From contig JAPUKU010000254.1 of the NCBI GenBank assembly GCA_027295505.1, positions 1-39,545 of the forward strand: DNA of 39,545 nt. Reading direction: 5' to 3'. Made by a program: the position numbers and the translations under genes. This document shows positions 10,792 to 19,643 of the stretch, in pieces. Source of the DNA: Acidobacteriota bacterium. Lineage in GTDB: Bacteria > Acidobacteriota > Polarisedimenticolia > JAPUKU01. The number at the start of each line of letters is the position of its first letter. The first letter of the stretch is position 1. The notes under the pieces are model-generated. The model ran no database searches. It saw only the letters and a list, made by a program, of their open reading frames with translations, and was not told the DNA's origin.

Positions 10792-12002
10792 GGCTCCGGG
10801 TACTCCAACGGCTCGGCACGCACCGGCTGGTCGGGAAACAGACGTTCGTTACCCCGGACGATCACTTTCTGTCCGGCACGCACGTCCCCCTCGATGACGA
10901 TCCAGGGGCCCACGCCGGCTCCCGTTCTCACGGGCACCAGGCTGGCCACGTCGCCACCGTTCAGCATGTAGACGGCCCGGCCCGGGCCCTGCGCCACCAC
11001 CGCATCCTTGGGAACCACCGTGGCACGGTACGACTCACCCACCGGAAGAGAGACCCCGGCGAGCATGCCGACCCCCACCCGTCGATCCGCGTCGGGAATA
11101 CGAATCTTGACCGGGAAGGTGCGGGCCTGCGGATCGGCCCGGGGAATGATGGCCCTGACATCACCCTCGACGAGCAGATCCGGAAGCGCTTCGAAGGTAA
11201 TGGCCACACTCACCCCCAGCTTCAGGCTCCCGAAGTACCGCTCCGGCACCTCGACGTTCACCTCCAGAGCATCAAGCGACAGGATCTCGAGCACCGCGTC
11301 CCCCTCACCCCGCCATTCGCCCACGTCAGTGTGGCGGGCGACGATGACACCATCGAAGGGCGCACGGATGGTGCTGCGCTTGACGTCAAATTCGATCTGC
11401 GCGATCTGGGCCTGCAGCGTTTCTACACGCCCCTGCCAGGCACTGAACTCATAGAACGATTCGTCCAGCTGCTGCTGTGAGAAGGCCTGGGAATCGAACA
11501 GCTCGCGGGCCCGGCCCAGGCTGCGCTCGGCCAAGCTCTGCCGCGACTCAGCCTCCTTGAGCTGGGCCTGGGCCGCCTTCAACCGGAGCTCCAGCGATGT
11601 GGTGCGCAGCTTCAGGAGCGCCTGCCCCTTGCGCACACCCTCCCCCTCCCGCACCTTGAGCTCCGTGACGAGGCCGGGAACCTCGCTGGCGATGAGGCTG
11701 CGGGTCCGCGATTCAACCGTGCCCGGAAGCTGGATGGTGCGCCGAACCAAGTGCTCGCGGACGACGGTGTAGCGAACCGGAACCGTCGGGATCTCCAGCT
11801 TACTCTCCACAGCCTGATCTTGCGCGCCCGCGGGAATGGACATCACGAGCAGGGCCGACACACCGATCCCCACCCGGTGAATGAGGTTCAATTTTCGCTG
11901 GACCAAAGGTCTCTCTCCCGAGCCGCGAGAAATCCCAAAAATTCTATCGGATCTGCCGGCCATTGCCCAATCCGGCGGGCCGGCTACCCGGAGTGCCTTC
12001 AA
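10788..12002 (-). CDS. RND periplasmic adaptor (membrane fusion protein)
   Basis: 4-nt overlap with the RND permease; SEVPGLVTELKVREGEGVRKGQALLKL lipoyl/barrel-sandwich motif and coiled-coil hairpin. True start is probably internal (near LNLIHRVG). Confidence 0.9.
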   Translation of the reverse strand: MKALRVAGPPDWAMAGRSDRIFGISRGSGERPLVQRKLNLIHRVGIGVSALLVMSIPAGAQDQAVESKLEIPTVPVRYTVVREHLVRRTIQLPGTVESRTRSLIASEVPGLVTELKVREGEGVRKGQALLKLRTTSLELRLKAAQAQLKEAESRQSLAERSLGRARELFDSQAFSQQQLDESFYEFSAWQGRVETLQAQIAQIEFDVKRSTIRAPFDGVIVARHTDVGEWRGEGDAVLEILSLDALEVNVEVPERYFGSLKLGVSVAITFEALPDLLVEGDVRAIIPRADPQARTFPVKIRIPDADRRVGVGMLAGVSLPVGESYRATVVPKDAVVAQGPGRAVYMLNGGDVASLVPVRTGAGVGPWIVIEGDVRAGQKVIVRGNERLFPDQPVRAEPLEYPEP

Positions 12003-12281
12003 ACCCGGACAGGCTATCCAGCACCGCGGCGGCTAAGCCACCCGCCCCGCTTCTGCAATCAGCTTGAGTTACGGCAGGCAGAACGAAGAGGATGCTCCGG
12101 GCCGAACCTTCTTCCCGGAAATATGCGGTTGCGTGCGTCTGTAGCTTGGATTATAGCTCGATAACTGGCTACAGTAGAACGATTATTCCGCCTTCAACCC
12201 TTTCCGGGCTCGGAGAGGGCGTCCGCGAGCGAGAAACTCTTACTCTCGGCTGACTGAAACCGGAAGATGCGCCGATCAATG

Positions 12282-12372
12282 TGGCGGAGGAGGTGGGATT
12301 CGAACCCACGGACGGCTTTTGACCGTCAGCGGTTTTCAAGACCGCCGCCTTCAACCGCTCGGCCACCCCTCC
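12282..12372 (-). tRNA. tRNA-Ser(TGA), CCA encoded
   Basis: Minus strand GGAGGGGTGGCCGAGCGGTTGAAGGCGGCGGTCTTGAAAACCGC...GTGGGTTCGAATCCCACCTCCTCCGCCA. Acceptor stem, anticodon stem with TGA, long variable arm and T-arm all pair. Confidence 0.97.
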
Positions 12373-12469
12373 GGCCAACGAGTTTACCACCTGCAGCGAC
12401 ACGGGCACACCGGCTGTCGGGATCTGACGCGCCTCGTGGCTTCACCGCTGCGGGAGAAATCCGGAGAGC

Positions 12470-14146
12470 TCACTCGGAGCCGGTAGGGGCCGTGCCTGTG
12501 GCGCGCTCGAGGCGCATCTGCCGGAGCCTCAGGGCAGCCTCGACACAGACCCAGACGGTCAACCCCAGGATGCCGAGGCCGACGAGCGTCAGAAGCAGCT
12601 GATCTTTCTGGATAAAACCCTTCACCTGGGAGCCCACGGCGGCCAGAGTGGTCAGCAGCATGAAGACCATCGGCACGAGCGTCCACATGAACGGCGCGCG
12701 GCGCTGCATCAGGTACAGGGTGATGGCCAGAAGCGACAGGGCTCCCAGGACCTGGTTCGAGGTGCCGAAGATTACCCACAGGATGACGCCGGCAGGTTTG
12801 CCGTCCACTTCGAAGAAGGCGAAGAACCCGATAGCAATCACCGCCAGGATCGATGCCAGGAACCGGTTACCGAGCCACGGCTGCTTGAGCGTGGCGGCCA
12901 CCTCCTCGATGTTGTAGCGCAGTAACCGCGTGGCGCTGTCGAGCGTCGTGAGAGCGAACGAGACGGCCACCAGCGCCACGAACGCCTTCGCCAGCTCCAT
13001 CGGGATGCCGACCTGGTTGATGAAAAGGCTGGTGCCATCGATGAAGGCACGCATGTTGTGCGCCAGTCCACCCTCCCATTGGCTGTAGTGCTGCTGCCAC
13101 TTCTCGGGAGAGAGAAAACCCGCGGTGCACCCCAGAACGGCGATCAGCCCGAGGAGAGATTCGCCGATCATACCGCCATAGCCGATGAACCGGGCATCCC
13201 CTTCGCTGCTGATCTGCTTGGCGGTCGTGCCCGAGGAGACCAGGCCATGGAATCCGCTGATGGCTCCGCAGGCAATGGTGATGAAGACGAACGGAATGAA
13301 CGGCGGCGCCCCCTGGGCCTGTGTCTGCAGCATCGGGGCGTCAAACTCCGGCCGCAGTAGAAAGAATCCCGTGTACATGGCCCCCAGGCCGAGGTAGAGG
13401 AGCAGCGAGTTGATGAAGTCACGCGGTTGCAGAAGCAGCCAGACCGGCAGCACCGACGCCGCCAGCGCGTAGGTGAGCAGAATCCCGGTCCAGGATCCCA
13501 CCGACAGATCGGGCCCAGGCACGTAAAGCCCTCCGTAGACGCACAGAAGCATGACGACAAAGCCACCCAGAGTGACCCAGCGCAAGGGCAGGCGTGCCCG
13601 GTAAAGGAGAAGACCCATGACCACGGCGATGATCATCAGGGATCCAGTGGGCAGGACCGCCTCGGGATAAAACGCCTCCGTGAACAGGGTGGAGACCACG
13701 TGCACGAACAGCCCCATGGCCACGGCGACGAGGAAGAAGATCAATATGAGGAACAGCGGCCGGGCGCGGGGCCCGATGATGCGCTCCACGAGCGTGCCGA
13801 TCGACTCGCCCTTCGAGCGCATGGAGAGCACCAGGCAGCCGAAGTCGTGAACGCCGCCGATGAGGATCGTCCCCAGGACCACCCAGAGCATCCCCGGCAG
13901 CCAGCCCCAGATGACCGCGATGGCCGGGCCGAGCATCGGCGAGAGCCCGGCGATCGAGGCGTAGTGGTGCCCGAACAGCATGTTGCGGTTGCAGGGGAGG
14001 TAATCGATGCCGTCCTTGAATCGGTGGGCCGGGGTGACCCGGGCCGGATCCAGGCGGAACACGCGCCTCGCCAGGTAGCCGCCGTAATAGCGATACCCCA
14101 CGATGTAGAGCGCGATGCAGACTGCGGCCGCGACCGAGGCGTTCAC
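12470..14146 (-). CDS. cstA: CstA-family carbon starvation protein / peptide or pyruvate transporter
   Basis: DGIDYLPCNRNMLFGHHYASIAGLSPMLGPAIAVIWGWLPGMLWVVLGTILIGGVHDFG is characteristic of CstA. Confidence 0.93.
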   Translation of the reverse strand: MNASVAAAVCIALYIVGYRYYGGYLARRVFRLDPARVTPAHRFKDGIDYLPCNRNMLFGHHYASIAGLSPMLGPAIAVIWGWLPGMLWVVLGTILIGGVHDFGCLVLSMRSKGESIGTLVERIIGPRARPLFLILIFFLVAVAMGLFVHVVSTLFTEAFYPEAVLPTGSLMIIAVVMGLLLYRARLPLRWVTLGGFVVMLLCVYGGLYVPGPDLSVGSWTGILLTYALAASVLPVWLLLQPRDFINSLLLYLGLGAMYTGFFLLRPEFDAPMLQTQAQGAPPFIPFVFITIACGAISGFHGLVSSGTTAKQISSEGDARFIGYGGMIGESLLGLIAVLGCTAGFLSPEKWQQHYSQWEGGLAHNMRAFIDGTSLFINQVGIPMELAKAFVALVAVSFALTTLDSATRLLRYNIEEVAATLKQPWLGNRFLASILAVIAIGFFAFFEVDGKPAGVILWVIFGTSNQVLGALSLLAITLYLMQRRAPFMWTLVPMVFMLLTTLAAVGSQVKGFIQKDQLLLTLVGLGILGLTVWVCVEAALRLRQMRLERATGTAPTGSE

Positions 14147-14192
14147 CGGCGGGAACTCCAGCCAAGAGATGGTTTCCGCACGGAGCGGGCAC

Positions 14193-15476
14193 TCAGGCGG
14201 AAGACGATTTCAGCACATCCAGCCCTCCCATGTACGGGTGGAGGACTTCGGGAACGGAGACGTCTCCGTCCGCGAGCTGGTTGTTCTCCAGGATGGCGGC
14301 CACGGTGCGTCCTATTGCCAGGCCGCTGCCGTTGAGGGTATGTACAAACTCGGGTTTTGATTTCGGAGCGCGCCGGAAGCGGATCCCGCCGCGGCGAGCC
14401 TGAAAATCGTTGAAGTTGGAGCAGGAGGAGATCTCACGGTACTCCTTCTGCGGAGGCATCCATACTTCCAGATCGTAGGTACGTGCCGCCGCGAAACCGA
14501 GATCTCCGGAACACAGCTCCACAACGCGGTAGTGCAGGCCCAGGCGCTTGAGAATCTCCTCGGCGTCACGGGTGAGCTGCTCGTGCGCAGCCGCAGAATC
14601 CTCGGGTCGGGTGAACTTCACCAGCTCGACCTTGTTGAACTGGTGCTGGCGAATCATGCCGCGCACGTCCTTGCCGTAAGAGCCGGCTTCGCTTCGGAAG
14701 CAGGGCGTGTAGGCGGTGTATGAGATCGGCAGCTGCTCTGCGTCGAGGATCTCGTCGCGGTGCAGGTTGGTAACGGGCACCTCGGCCGTCGGCACGAGGT
14801 AAAGGTCGGTCTTGTCAATGTGGAAGAGGTCCTCGGCGAACTTGGGGAGCTGGCCGGTCGCCGTCATGCTGGCCGAGTTGGCCATGAACGGAGGCAGAAC
14901 CTCCGTGTAGCCGTGCTCGCCGGTGTGCACGTCGAGCATGAAGTTCATGAGAGCCCGCTCCAGCCGGGCCCCGGCGCCGAACGAAACGGTGAACCGTGCG
15001 CCGGCTACCTTTGCGGCACGCTCGAAATCCAGAATGCCGAGAGCGGGGCCGATCTCCCAGTGGGGGCTGGGCTCGAAGTCAAACACGGGCTTCTTGCCGA
15101 TCTCCCGGAGCACCGGGTTGTCGTCGCTCGTGCTGCCGTCTGGTACGACGGAATCCGGGAGATTGGGAAATGACAGCAGCAGGTCTTTGAGACGTTCGTC
15201 CGCTTCGCGGGTGCGGGCTTCGAGATCTTTGATGCGCTGAGAAACCTCGCGCAGCGCTTTGAACCGATCGGATGGATCCTGTCCGGCGCGCTTGGCGGCA
15301 GCGATTGACTCGTTCTCCTTGTTACGCCGCGCCCTCAGGTCGTCCGCCTCGTGCACCAGCTTGCGGCGGCCCTGTTCGAGTTCACTGAACTGGGCGACCG
15401 GCATCTCGATGCCGCGCCGGGAGAGTCGTGCCGCCACCTCCTCCAGGTTGGACCGCACGTAGGCAAGGTCGAGCAT
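14193..15476 (-). CDS. serS: Seryl-tRNA synthetase
   Basis: [15 protein letters not shown]-terminal coiled-coil arm; class II motifs [32 protein letters not shown] and [18 protein letters not shown]. Confidence 0.97.
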   Translation of the reverse strand: MLDLAYVRSNLEEVAARLSRRGIEMPVAQFSELEQGRRKLVHEADDLRARRNKENESIAAAKRAGQDPSDRFKALREVSQRIKDLEARTREADERLKDLLLSFPNLPDSVVPDGSTSDDNPVLREIGKKPVFDFEPSPHWEIGPALGILDFERAAKVAGARFTVSFGAGARLERALMNFMLDVHTGEHGYTEVLPPFMANSASMTATGQLPKFAEDLFHIDKTDLYLVPTAEVPVTNLHRDEILDAEQLPISYTAYTPCFRSEAGSYGKDVRGMIRQHQFNKVELVKFTRPEDSAAAHEQLTRDAEEILKRLGLHYRVVELCSGDLGFAAARTYDLEVWMPPQKEYREISSCSNFNDFQARRGGIRFRRAPKSKPEFVHTLNGSGLAIGRTVAAILENNQLADGDVSVPEVLHPYMGGLDVLKSSSA

Positions 15477-15484
15477 GCGGCCAG

Positions 15485-15513
15485 AGTCTAGTCAACAAGA
15501 TCCGGTGCGTCAA
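15485..15513 (-). promoter_or_regulatory. Candidate sigma70 promoter of serS
   Basis: TTGACG (15508-15513) - 17 bp - TAGACT (15485-15490); the -10 ends 8 nt before the serS ATG. Confidence 0.5.
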
Positions 15514-15566
15514 GGAGATAGCCTTCACTGACACGGAGTTAGGTCCCCGCACGCGAACAACTGCTG

Positions 15567-15575
15567 TGCTATAAT
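15567..15575 (+). promoter_or_regulatory. Candidate extended -10 upstream of galU
   Basis: TGCTATAAT, 46 nt before the GTG start; no good -35. Confidence 0.45.
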
Positions 15576-15621
15576 TCGCCTTCTTTGGCCCGCTGACTCA
15601 TCCTCGAGCACCCAGACTCTC

Positions 15622-16524
15622 GTGATCCGCAAAGCAGTTTTCCCCGCCGCCGGTCTGGGGACCCGATTCCTCCCCGCCACCAAGGCGCAGCCCAAGGAGA
15701 TGCTGGCTCTGGTGGACAAACCGATTATTCAGTACGTGGTCGAGGAGGCCGTGGCCTCCGGTATCGATCACATCATCATCGTCACGGGCCGCGGCAAGAA
15801 CTCGATTGAGGATCACTTTGACGTCTCCTATGAGCTCGAGCGGGTCCTCGAGCAACGGGGCCGCTACGAGCAGCTCAAGCAGGTGCGGCGGATATCCGAT
15901 CTCGCTCAGATCACTTACGTGCGCCAGAAAGAAGCTCTTGGGCTCGGCCACGCTGTCCTGGTGACGCGGCACCTGATTGGTGACGAGCCGTTCGCGGTCT
16001 TCCTCGGGGATGACGTGATCGACTCCCGTGTGCCCTGCATGAAGCAGCTCATCCGCGCCTTCAACCGTTTCCGCGCCACCATTCTCGCGGTCGAGCCGGT
16101 CAGCATGGACCGTGTGGGGTCTTACGGCATCATCGCGGGACAGGAGATCGAGGAGTCGGTCTACAAGGTAACCAACCTGGTGGAGAAACCTCATCCCTCC
16201 AAGGCGCCCTCGAACCTGGCCATCATCGGGCGCTACATCCTGACGCCCGAGATTTTCGACCACCTGGAGCGCACTGCGGCCGACCGGGCCGGCGAGATCC
16301 AGCTCACCAACGGCCTGAAAGGGCTCTTGCACCGGCGGCCCATCTACGCCTACGGCTTCGAGGGCACCCGTTACGATGCGGGGAACAAACAGGACTTTCT
16401 GCGTGCCACCGTCGATCTCGCGCTCAAGCGTCCCGATCTCAGGACGGCCTTCCGGCGTTATCTGAGATCGCTCGATCTCAATCCCAAGAGCAAGAAGAAG
16501 ACAAAAAAGAAGACTCGGAGCTGA
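15622..16524 (+). CDS. galU: UTP--glucose-1-phosphate uridylyltransferase
   Basis: RKAVFPAAGLGTRFLPATKAQPKEMLALVDKPIIQYVVEEAVASGI; GTG start; Lys-rich C-terminal tail. Confidence 0.96.
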   Translation: MIRKAVFPAAGLGTRFLPATKAQPKEMLALVDKPIIQYVVEEAVASGIDHIIIVTGRGKNSIEDHFDVSYELERVLEQRGRYEQLKQVRRISDLAQITYVRQKEALGLGHAVLVTRHLIGDEPFAVFLGDDVIDSRVPCMKQLIRAFNRFRATILAVEPVSMDRVGSYGIIAGQEIEESVYKVTNLVEKPHPSKAPSNLAIIGRYILTPEIFDHLERTAADRAGEIQLTNGLKGLLHRRPIYAYGFEGTRYDAGNKQDFLRATVDLALKRPDLRTAFRRYLRSLDLNPKSKKKTKKKTRS

Positions 16525-16556
16525 GTGGGAACGCCCCTGTGGAATCCGGCAGGCGA

Positions 16557-16901
16557 TCAGCGCCGGCGGCCGCGACGCCGTGACACAGCGCGCCGGGGAG
16601 CGCGCTTGCTCTTTGAGTCGCCGGCGCTCTCCTTCTTGGTGCTGCCGGACGTTTCGGAGGAAGAACTCGACTTTTCCGCTGAACCACCGTTTGATTCAGT
16701 CGCATCAGGAGATGAAGATCCCTTGCGGGCGTAGTCGGTGATGTACCATCCGGTGCCCTTGAACTGGATGCCCGGAGCCGAGATCAGCTTGCGCACTTTG
16801 GCCCTGCATTCCGGACAGCTTTTCTTTGGAGGGTCTGAGAACTTCTGGATCACCTCGAAGCGGTGGCTACAACGGGTGCACTCGTATTCGTATATCGGCA
16901 C
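16557..16901 (-). CDS. FmdB-family zinc ribbon protein with long Ser/basic tail
   Basis: (V/M)PIYEYECTRCSHRFEVIQKFSDPPKKSCPECRAKVRKLISAPGIQFKGTGWYITDY; GTG start; tail ends KRAPRRAVSRRRGRRR. Confidence 0.92.
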   Translation of the reverse strand: MPIYEYECTRCSHRFEVIQKFSDPPKKSCPECRAKVRKLISAPGIQFKGTGWYITDYARKGSSSPDATESNGGSAEKSSSSSETSGSTKKESAGDSKSKRAPRRAVSRRRGRRR

Positions 16902-16976
16902 GGTCGTGGTCTCTCCTGATGGCCGGGGTCCGCGGGTCGCCGGAAGGCCTGCCCGCATAGCGAGAAAAGCCTATTG

Positions 16977-17006
16977 ATTATAACAACTTACAGAATACCC
17001 CGTCAA
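16977..17006 (-). promoter_or_regulatory. Candidate sigma70 promoter for the FmdB-like gene
   Basis: Minus strand TTGACG (17001-17006) - 18 bp - TATAAT (16977-16982). Confidence 0.5.
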
Positions 17007-17106
17007 CGGGGAGCATTGAACCCTCTGCGGTGGCTGGCATACCATGGGATGCGGCCGTGCCACTGTCAATCACCCGGTAACCCGCGAACCACCCTCACAC
17101 AGTCCA

Positions 17107-18381
17107 ATGGACCGACTCCGCATCAAAGGTAAATGCCGCCTGGAGGGGCGCCTGCGGGTCGGAGGGGCAAAGAATGCCGCCCTGCCGGCCATGGCGGCGT
17201 GCCTGCTCACCGACCAGCCGGTGGCTCTCGAGAACGTGCCCGAGGTGCGCGACATCGGCACCATGGGACGCCTGCTCTCCCACCTGCAGGTCAAAGTCGA
17301 GCACCCGGGAACCCGATCCTGGCGCCTGGAAGCTCTCGACGTCCCCGAGCCTGAGGCTCCGTACGATCTGGTCAAGAGGATGCGCGCCTCGGTCCTGTGC
17401 CTGGGGCCTCTGGTGGCCCGGTTCGGCCGCGCCCGGGTTTCCCTACCGGGAGGCTGTGCCATCGGGGCCAGACCGATCGACATGCACATCGCCGGGCTGC
17501 GGCGGCTGGGAGTCGAGATCCGGCTCGAGCATGGGTATGTCGAAGCCCGGTGTGCGCACCTGCGGGGAGCCCAGTTCCCGTTTCCCGGCGTGAGCGTTAC
17601 CGGTCCCGAGAACCTGATGATGGCCGCCACCCTTGCCAGGGGAGAAACCGTCCTTCGCAACTGCGCCGCCGAGCCAGAGGTCTCCGATCTGGCCGACCTG
17701 CTGCGCCGTATGGGGGCGCACATCGAGGGAGACGGAAGCGACGTCATCCACATTCAGGGAGTGGAGCAGCTCGGCGGAGCCGAACACTCCATCCTGCCGG
17801 ATCGGATCGTCGCCGGCACGTTCCTGATGGCGGGCGCCATCACCGGGGGGCGGGTGGGTGTCGAGGGGTGCCGGCCCGCCGATCTGATCTCGACCACGGA
17901 TCTTCTGGAGCGTTGCGGCTGCCGCATCGAGCGTGCTGAGAACTCGCTTCTTCTCGAGGCCCAGGAACCACTTCAAGCCCACGACGTTCGCACCGCGCCC
18001 CATCCGGGCTTTCCGACCGATTTACAGGCGCAGTACATGGCGCTCATGACCCAGGCGCGGGGCAGCGCCATCATCACCGAAACAATCTTCGAGAACCGAT
18101 TCATGCATGTGGCAGAGCTGCAGCGCATGGGAGCCGACATCCGGGTTACCGGCCGGCATGCGGTGGTGCGCGGACCAACTCCGCTCGAGGGCACGAAACT
18201 GATGGCGACAGACCTGCGTGCCAGCGCCAGCCTCGTTCTTGCCGGGCTGGCGGCATCGGGGGAGACCTGGGTGGACCGGGTGTATCATATTGATCGGGGC
18301 TACGAATCGATCGAGGGCACGCTTGCAGGGCTGGGCGCCGCGATTGAGCGGCTACCGGGGCCACCGTATCCTTCGGCCTGA
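17107..18381 (+). CDS. murA: UDP-N-acetylglucosamine 1-carboxyvinyltransferase
   Basis: GGAKNAALPAMAACLLTDQPVALENVPEVRDI; catalytic loop LPGGCAIGARPIDMHIAGLRRLG with Cys retained. Confidence 0.95.
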   Translation: MDRLRIKGKCRLEGRLRVGGAKNAALPAMAACLLTDQPVALENVPEVRDIGTMGRLLSHLQVKVEHPGTRSWRLEALDVPEPEAPYDLVKRMRASVLCLGPLVARFGRARVSLPGGCAIGARPIDMHIAGLRRLGVEIRLEHGYVEARCAHLRGAQFPFPGVSVTGPENLMMAATLARGETVLRNCAAEPEVSDLADLLRRMGAHIEGDGSDVIHIQGVEQLGGAEHSILPDRIVAGTFLMAGAITGGRVGVEGCRPADLISTTDLLERCGCRIERAENSLLLEAQEPLQAHDVRTAPHPGFPTDLQAQYMALMTQARGSAIITETIFENRFMHVAELQRMGADIRVTGRHAVVRGPTPLEGTKLMATDLRASASLVLAGLAASGETWVDRVYHIDRGYESIEGTLAGLGAAIERLPGPPYPSA

Positions 18382-18455
18382 TCGCCGGTCGTGAATTCCC
18401 GCCCGCAGTCACGCACATGGACGGCGGCCGCCGGGAAAACCAGGGGTGTTGGCGC

Positions 18456-18800
18456 ATGAAAGACTGTCTGTTCTGCAAGATCATCCGCAAGGAAATCCCC
18501 GCCAGGGTGCAGTACGAGGACGAGCAGGTCCTGGCGTTTCACGACATCAATCCCCAGGCTCCCACCCACGTTCTCATCATTCCCAAGAAGCATCTCCCCA
18601 CGCTCAACGATCTGGGGAGAGAGGATCGCGATCTGGCGGGCCACCTGATCCTGAAAGCCACCGAGATTGCCAAAGAGCTGGGCCACGCGGACGAGGGTTA
18701 CCGTCTGGTGGCCAACTGCCAGGAGGCGGCCGGCCAGGCTGTCTTCCACATCCATTTCCATGTGCTGGGCGGCAGGCGTCTGTCCTGGCCACCCGGGTAG
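18456..18800 (+). CDS. HIT-family (HinT-like) nucleotide-binding hydrolase
   Basis: DCLFCKIIRKEIPARVQYEDEQVLAFHDINPQAPTHVLIIPKKH...; HIHFHVLGGR histidine triad. Confidence 0.96.
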   Translation: MKDCLFCKIIRKEIPARVQYEDEQVLAFHDINPQAPTHVLIIPKKHLPTLNDLGREDRDLAGHLILKATEIAKELGHADEGYRLVANCQEAAGQAVFHIHFHVLGGRRLSWPPG

Positions 18801-19292
18801 ATGGCAGCGACTCTCTCGGAGCGCATCTTCCGGCGCACTCTGGGCGCACGCCTGCTATCTGCGGCCGCAGCCGCCCTGTTCTCCTGCCTGATGGCGCTCA
18901 CCATCCTGCAACCTCCCGCCGACGGGATGCTGGGCGGAGCTCTGGTTTGCGGCCTGCTGCTTCTGCTCAGTCTCGCCGCGGTGGCGGTCAACTTCGGGGA
19001 TCGGATTGTGGTTGATGCAACCGGCGTCCGCTTTCGTAACCTGTGGAGAGAGAGGTTACGGATCGGTGGGACGCGACTATTGCGATGGGACGAGGTCGAG
19101 GAGGTGCGCGAGCTTCAGCGCGCCAGGCGCACGGGAACTCTGCCGGGAGCGGGCACGCTCGTGGTACGCACGCGCTCGGGGCGCCGGTATGTGATCGATT
19201 CGATCGAGGGAATCGAGGAGGTCGCGGCCCTGTTACGCCAGGGCGCGGGCCTCAGTGGCCCTTGTCCAGGCCGGGCGGCGCCACGCGGATGA
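18801..19292 (+). CDS. Hypothetical membrane protein, PH-like C-terminal part
   Basis: ATG directly abuts the HIT stop codon; two hydrophobic segments followed by a VVDATGVRFRNLWRERLR...RYVIDSIEGIEEV region. Confidence 0.7.
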   Translation: MAATLSERIFRRTLGARLLSAAAAALFSCLMALTILQPPADGMLGGALVCGLLLLLSLAAVAVNFGDRIVVDATGVRFRNLWRERLRIGGTRLLRWDEVEEVRELQRARRTGTLPGAGTLVVRTRSGRRYVIDSIEGIEEVAALLRQGAGLSGPCPGRAAPRG

Positions 19293-19464
19293 TGAACGTC
19301 TCCTGGCGGCCGTCCGGATGGCGCTTGATCACGCGGTGCAGCATGACGCGCTTGTTGTCCCGGTAGGCCACCATCGACTCGACGCGCAGGTCGTCCGCCA
19401 ACGGCTCTTCCTTGGCGGGGCGCCGACGGCGGACCGGTCTCATGTCCCAGTCGCCAACCTTCAT
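19252..19464 (-). CDS. Small (71 aa) basic protein of unknown function
   Basis: MKVGDWDMRPVRRRRPAKEEPLADDLRVESMVAYRDNKRVMLHRVIKRHPDGRQETFIIRVAPPGLDKGH; strong SD (AGGAGGAGG) just before the ATG. Confidence 0.65.
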   Translation of the reverse strand: MKVGDWDMRPVRRRRPAKEEPLADDLRVESMVAYRDNKRVMLHRVIKRHPDGRQETFIIRVAPPGLDKGH

Positions 19465-19590
19465 GGATCCTCCTCCTCTCACCGGACCCGCCGGAACCCC
19501 GGGGTTGCTGAATCGATTCGGGGCGGCCTGTCCAAGGAGTACTGATTGATTCTACGCCCGCTCCGGAACGAGCGTCAAGGCATTGCTTCC

Positions 19591-19618
19591 TTGACATCCC
19601 GGGGCGTCGACGTATCTG
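19591..19618 (+). promoter_or_regulatory. Candidate sigma70 promoter upstream of the agmatinase-family gene
   Basis: TTGACA (19591-19596) - 16 bp - TATCTG (19613-19618). Confidence 0.4.
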
Positions 19619-19643
19619 ATCCGGTGGAAAGAACGAGACCGGT

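Noticed and set aside
17440-17480. Possible fosfomycin resistance via altered MurA active site
   Set aside because: The catalytic Cys is present (GGCAIGARPID), so no Cys-to-Asp resistance substitution.
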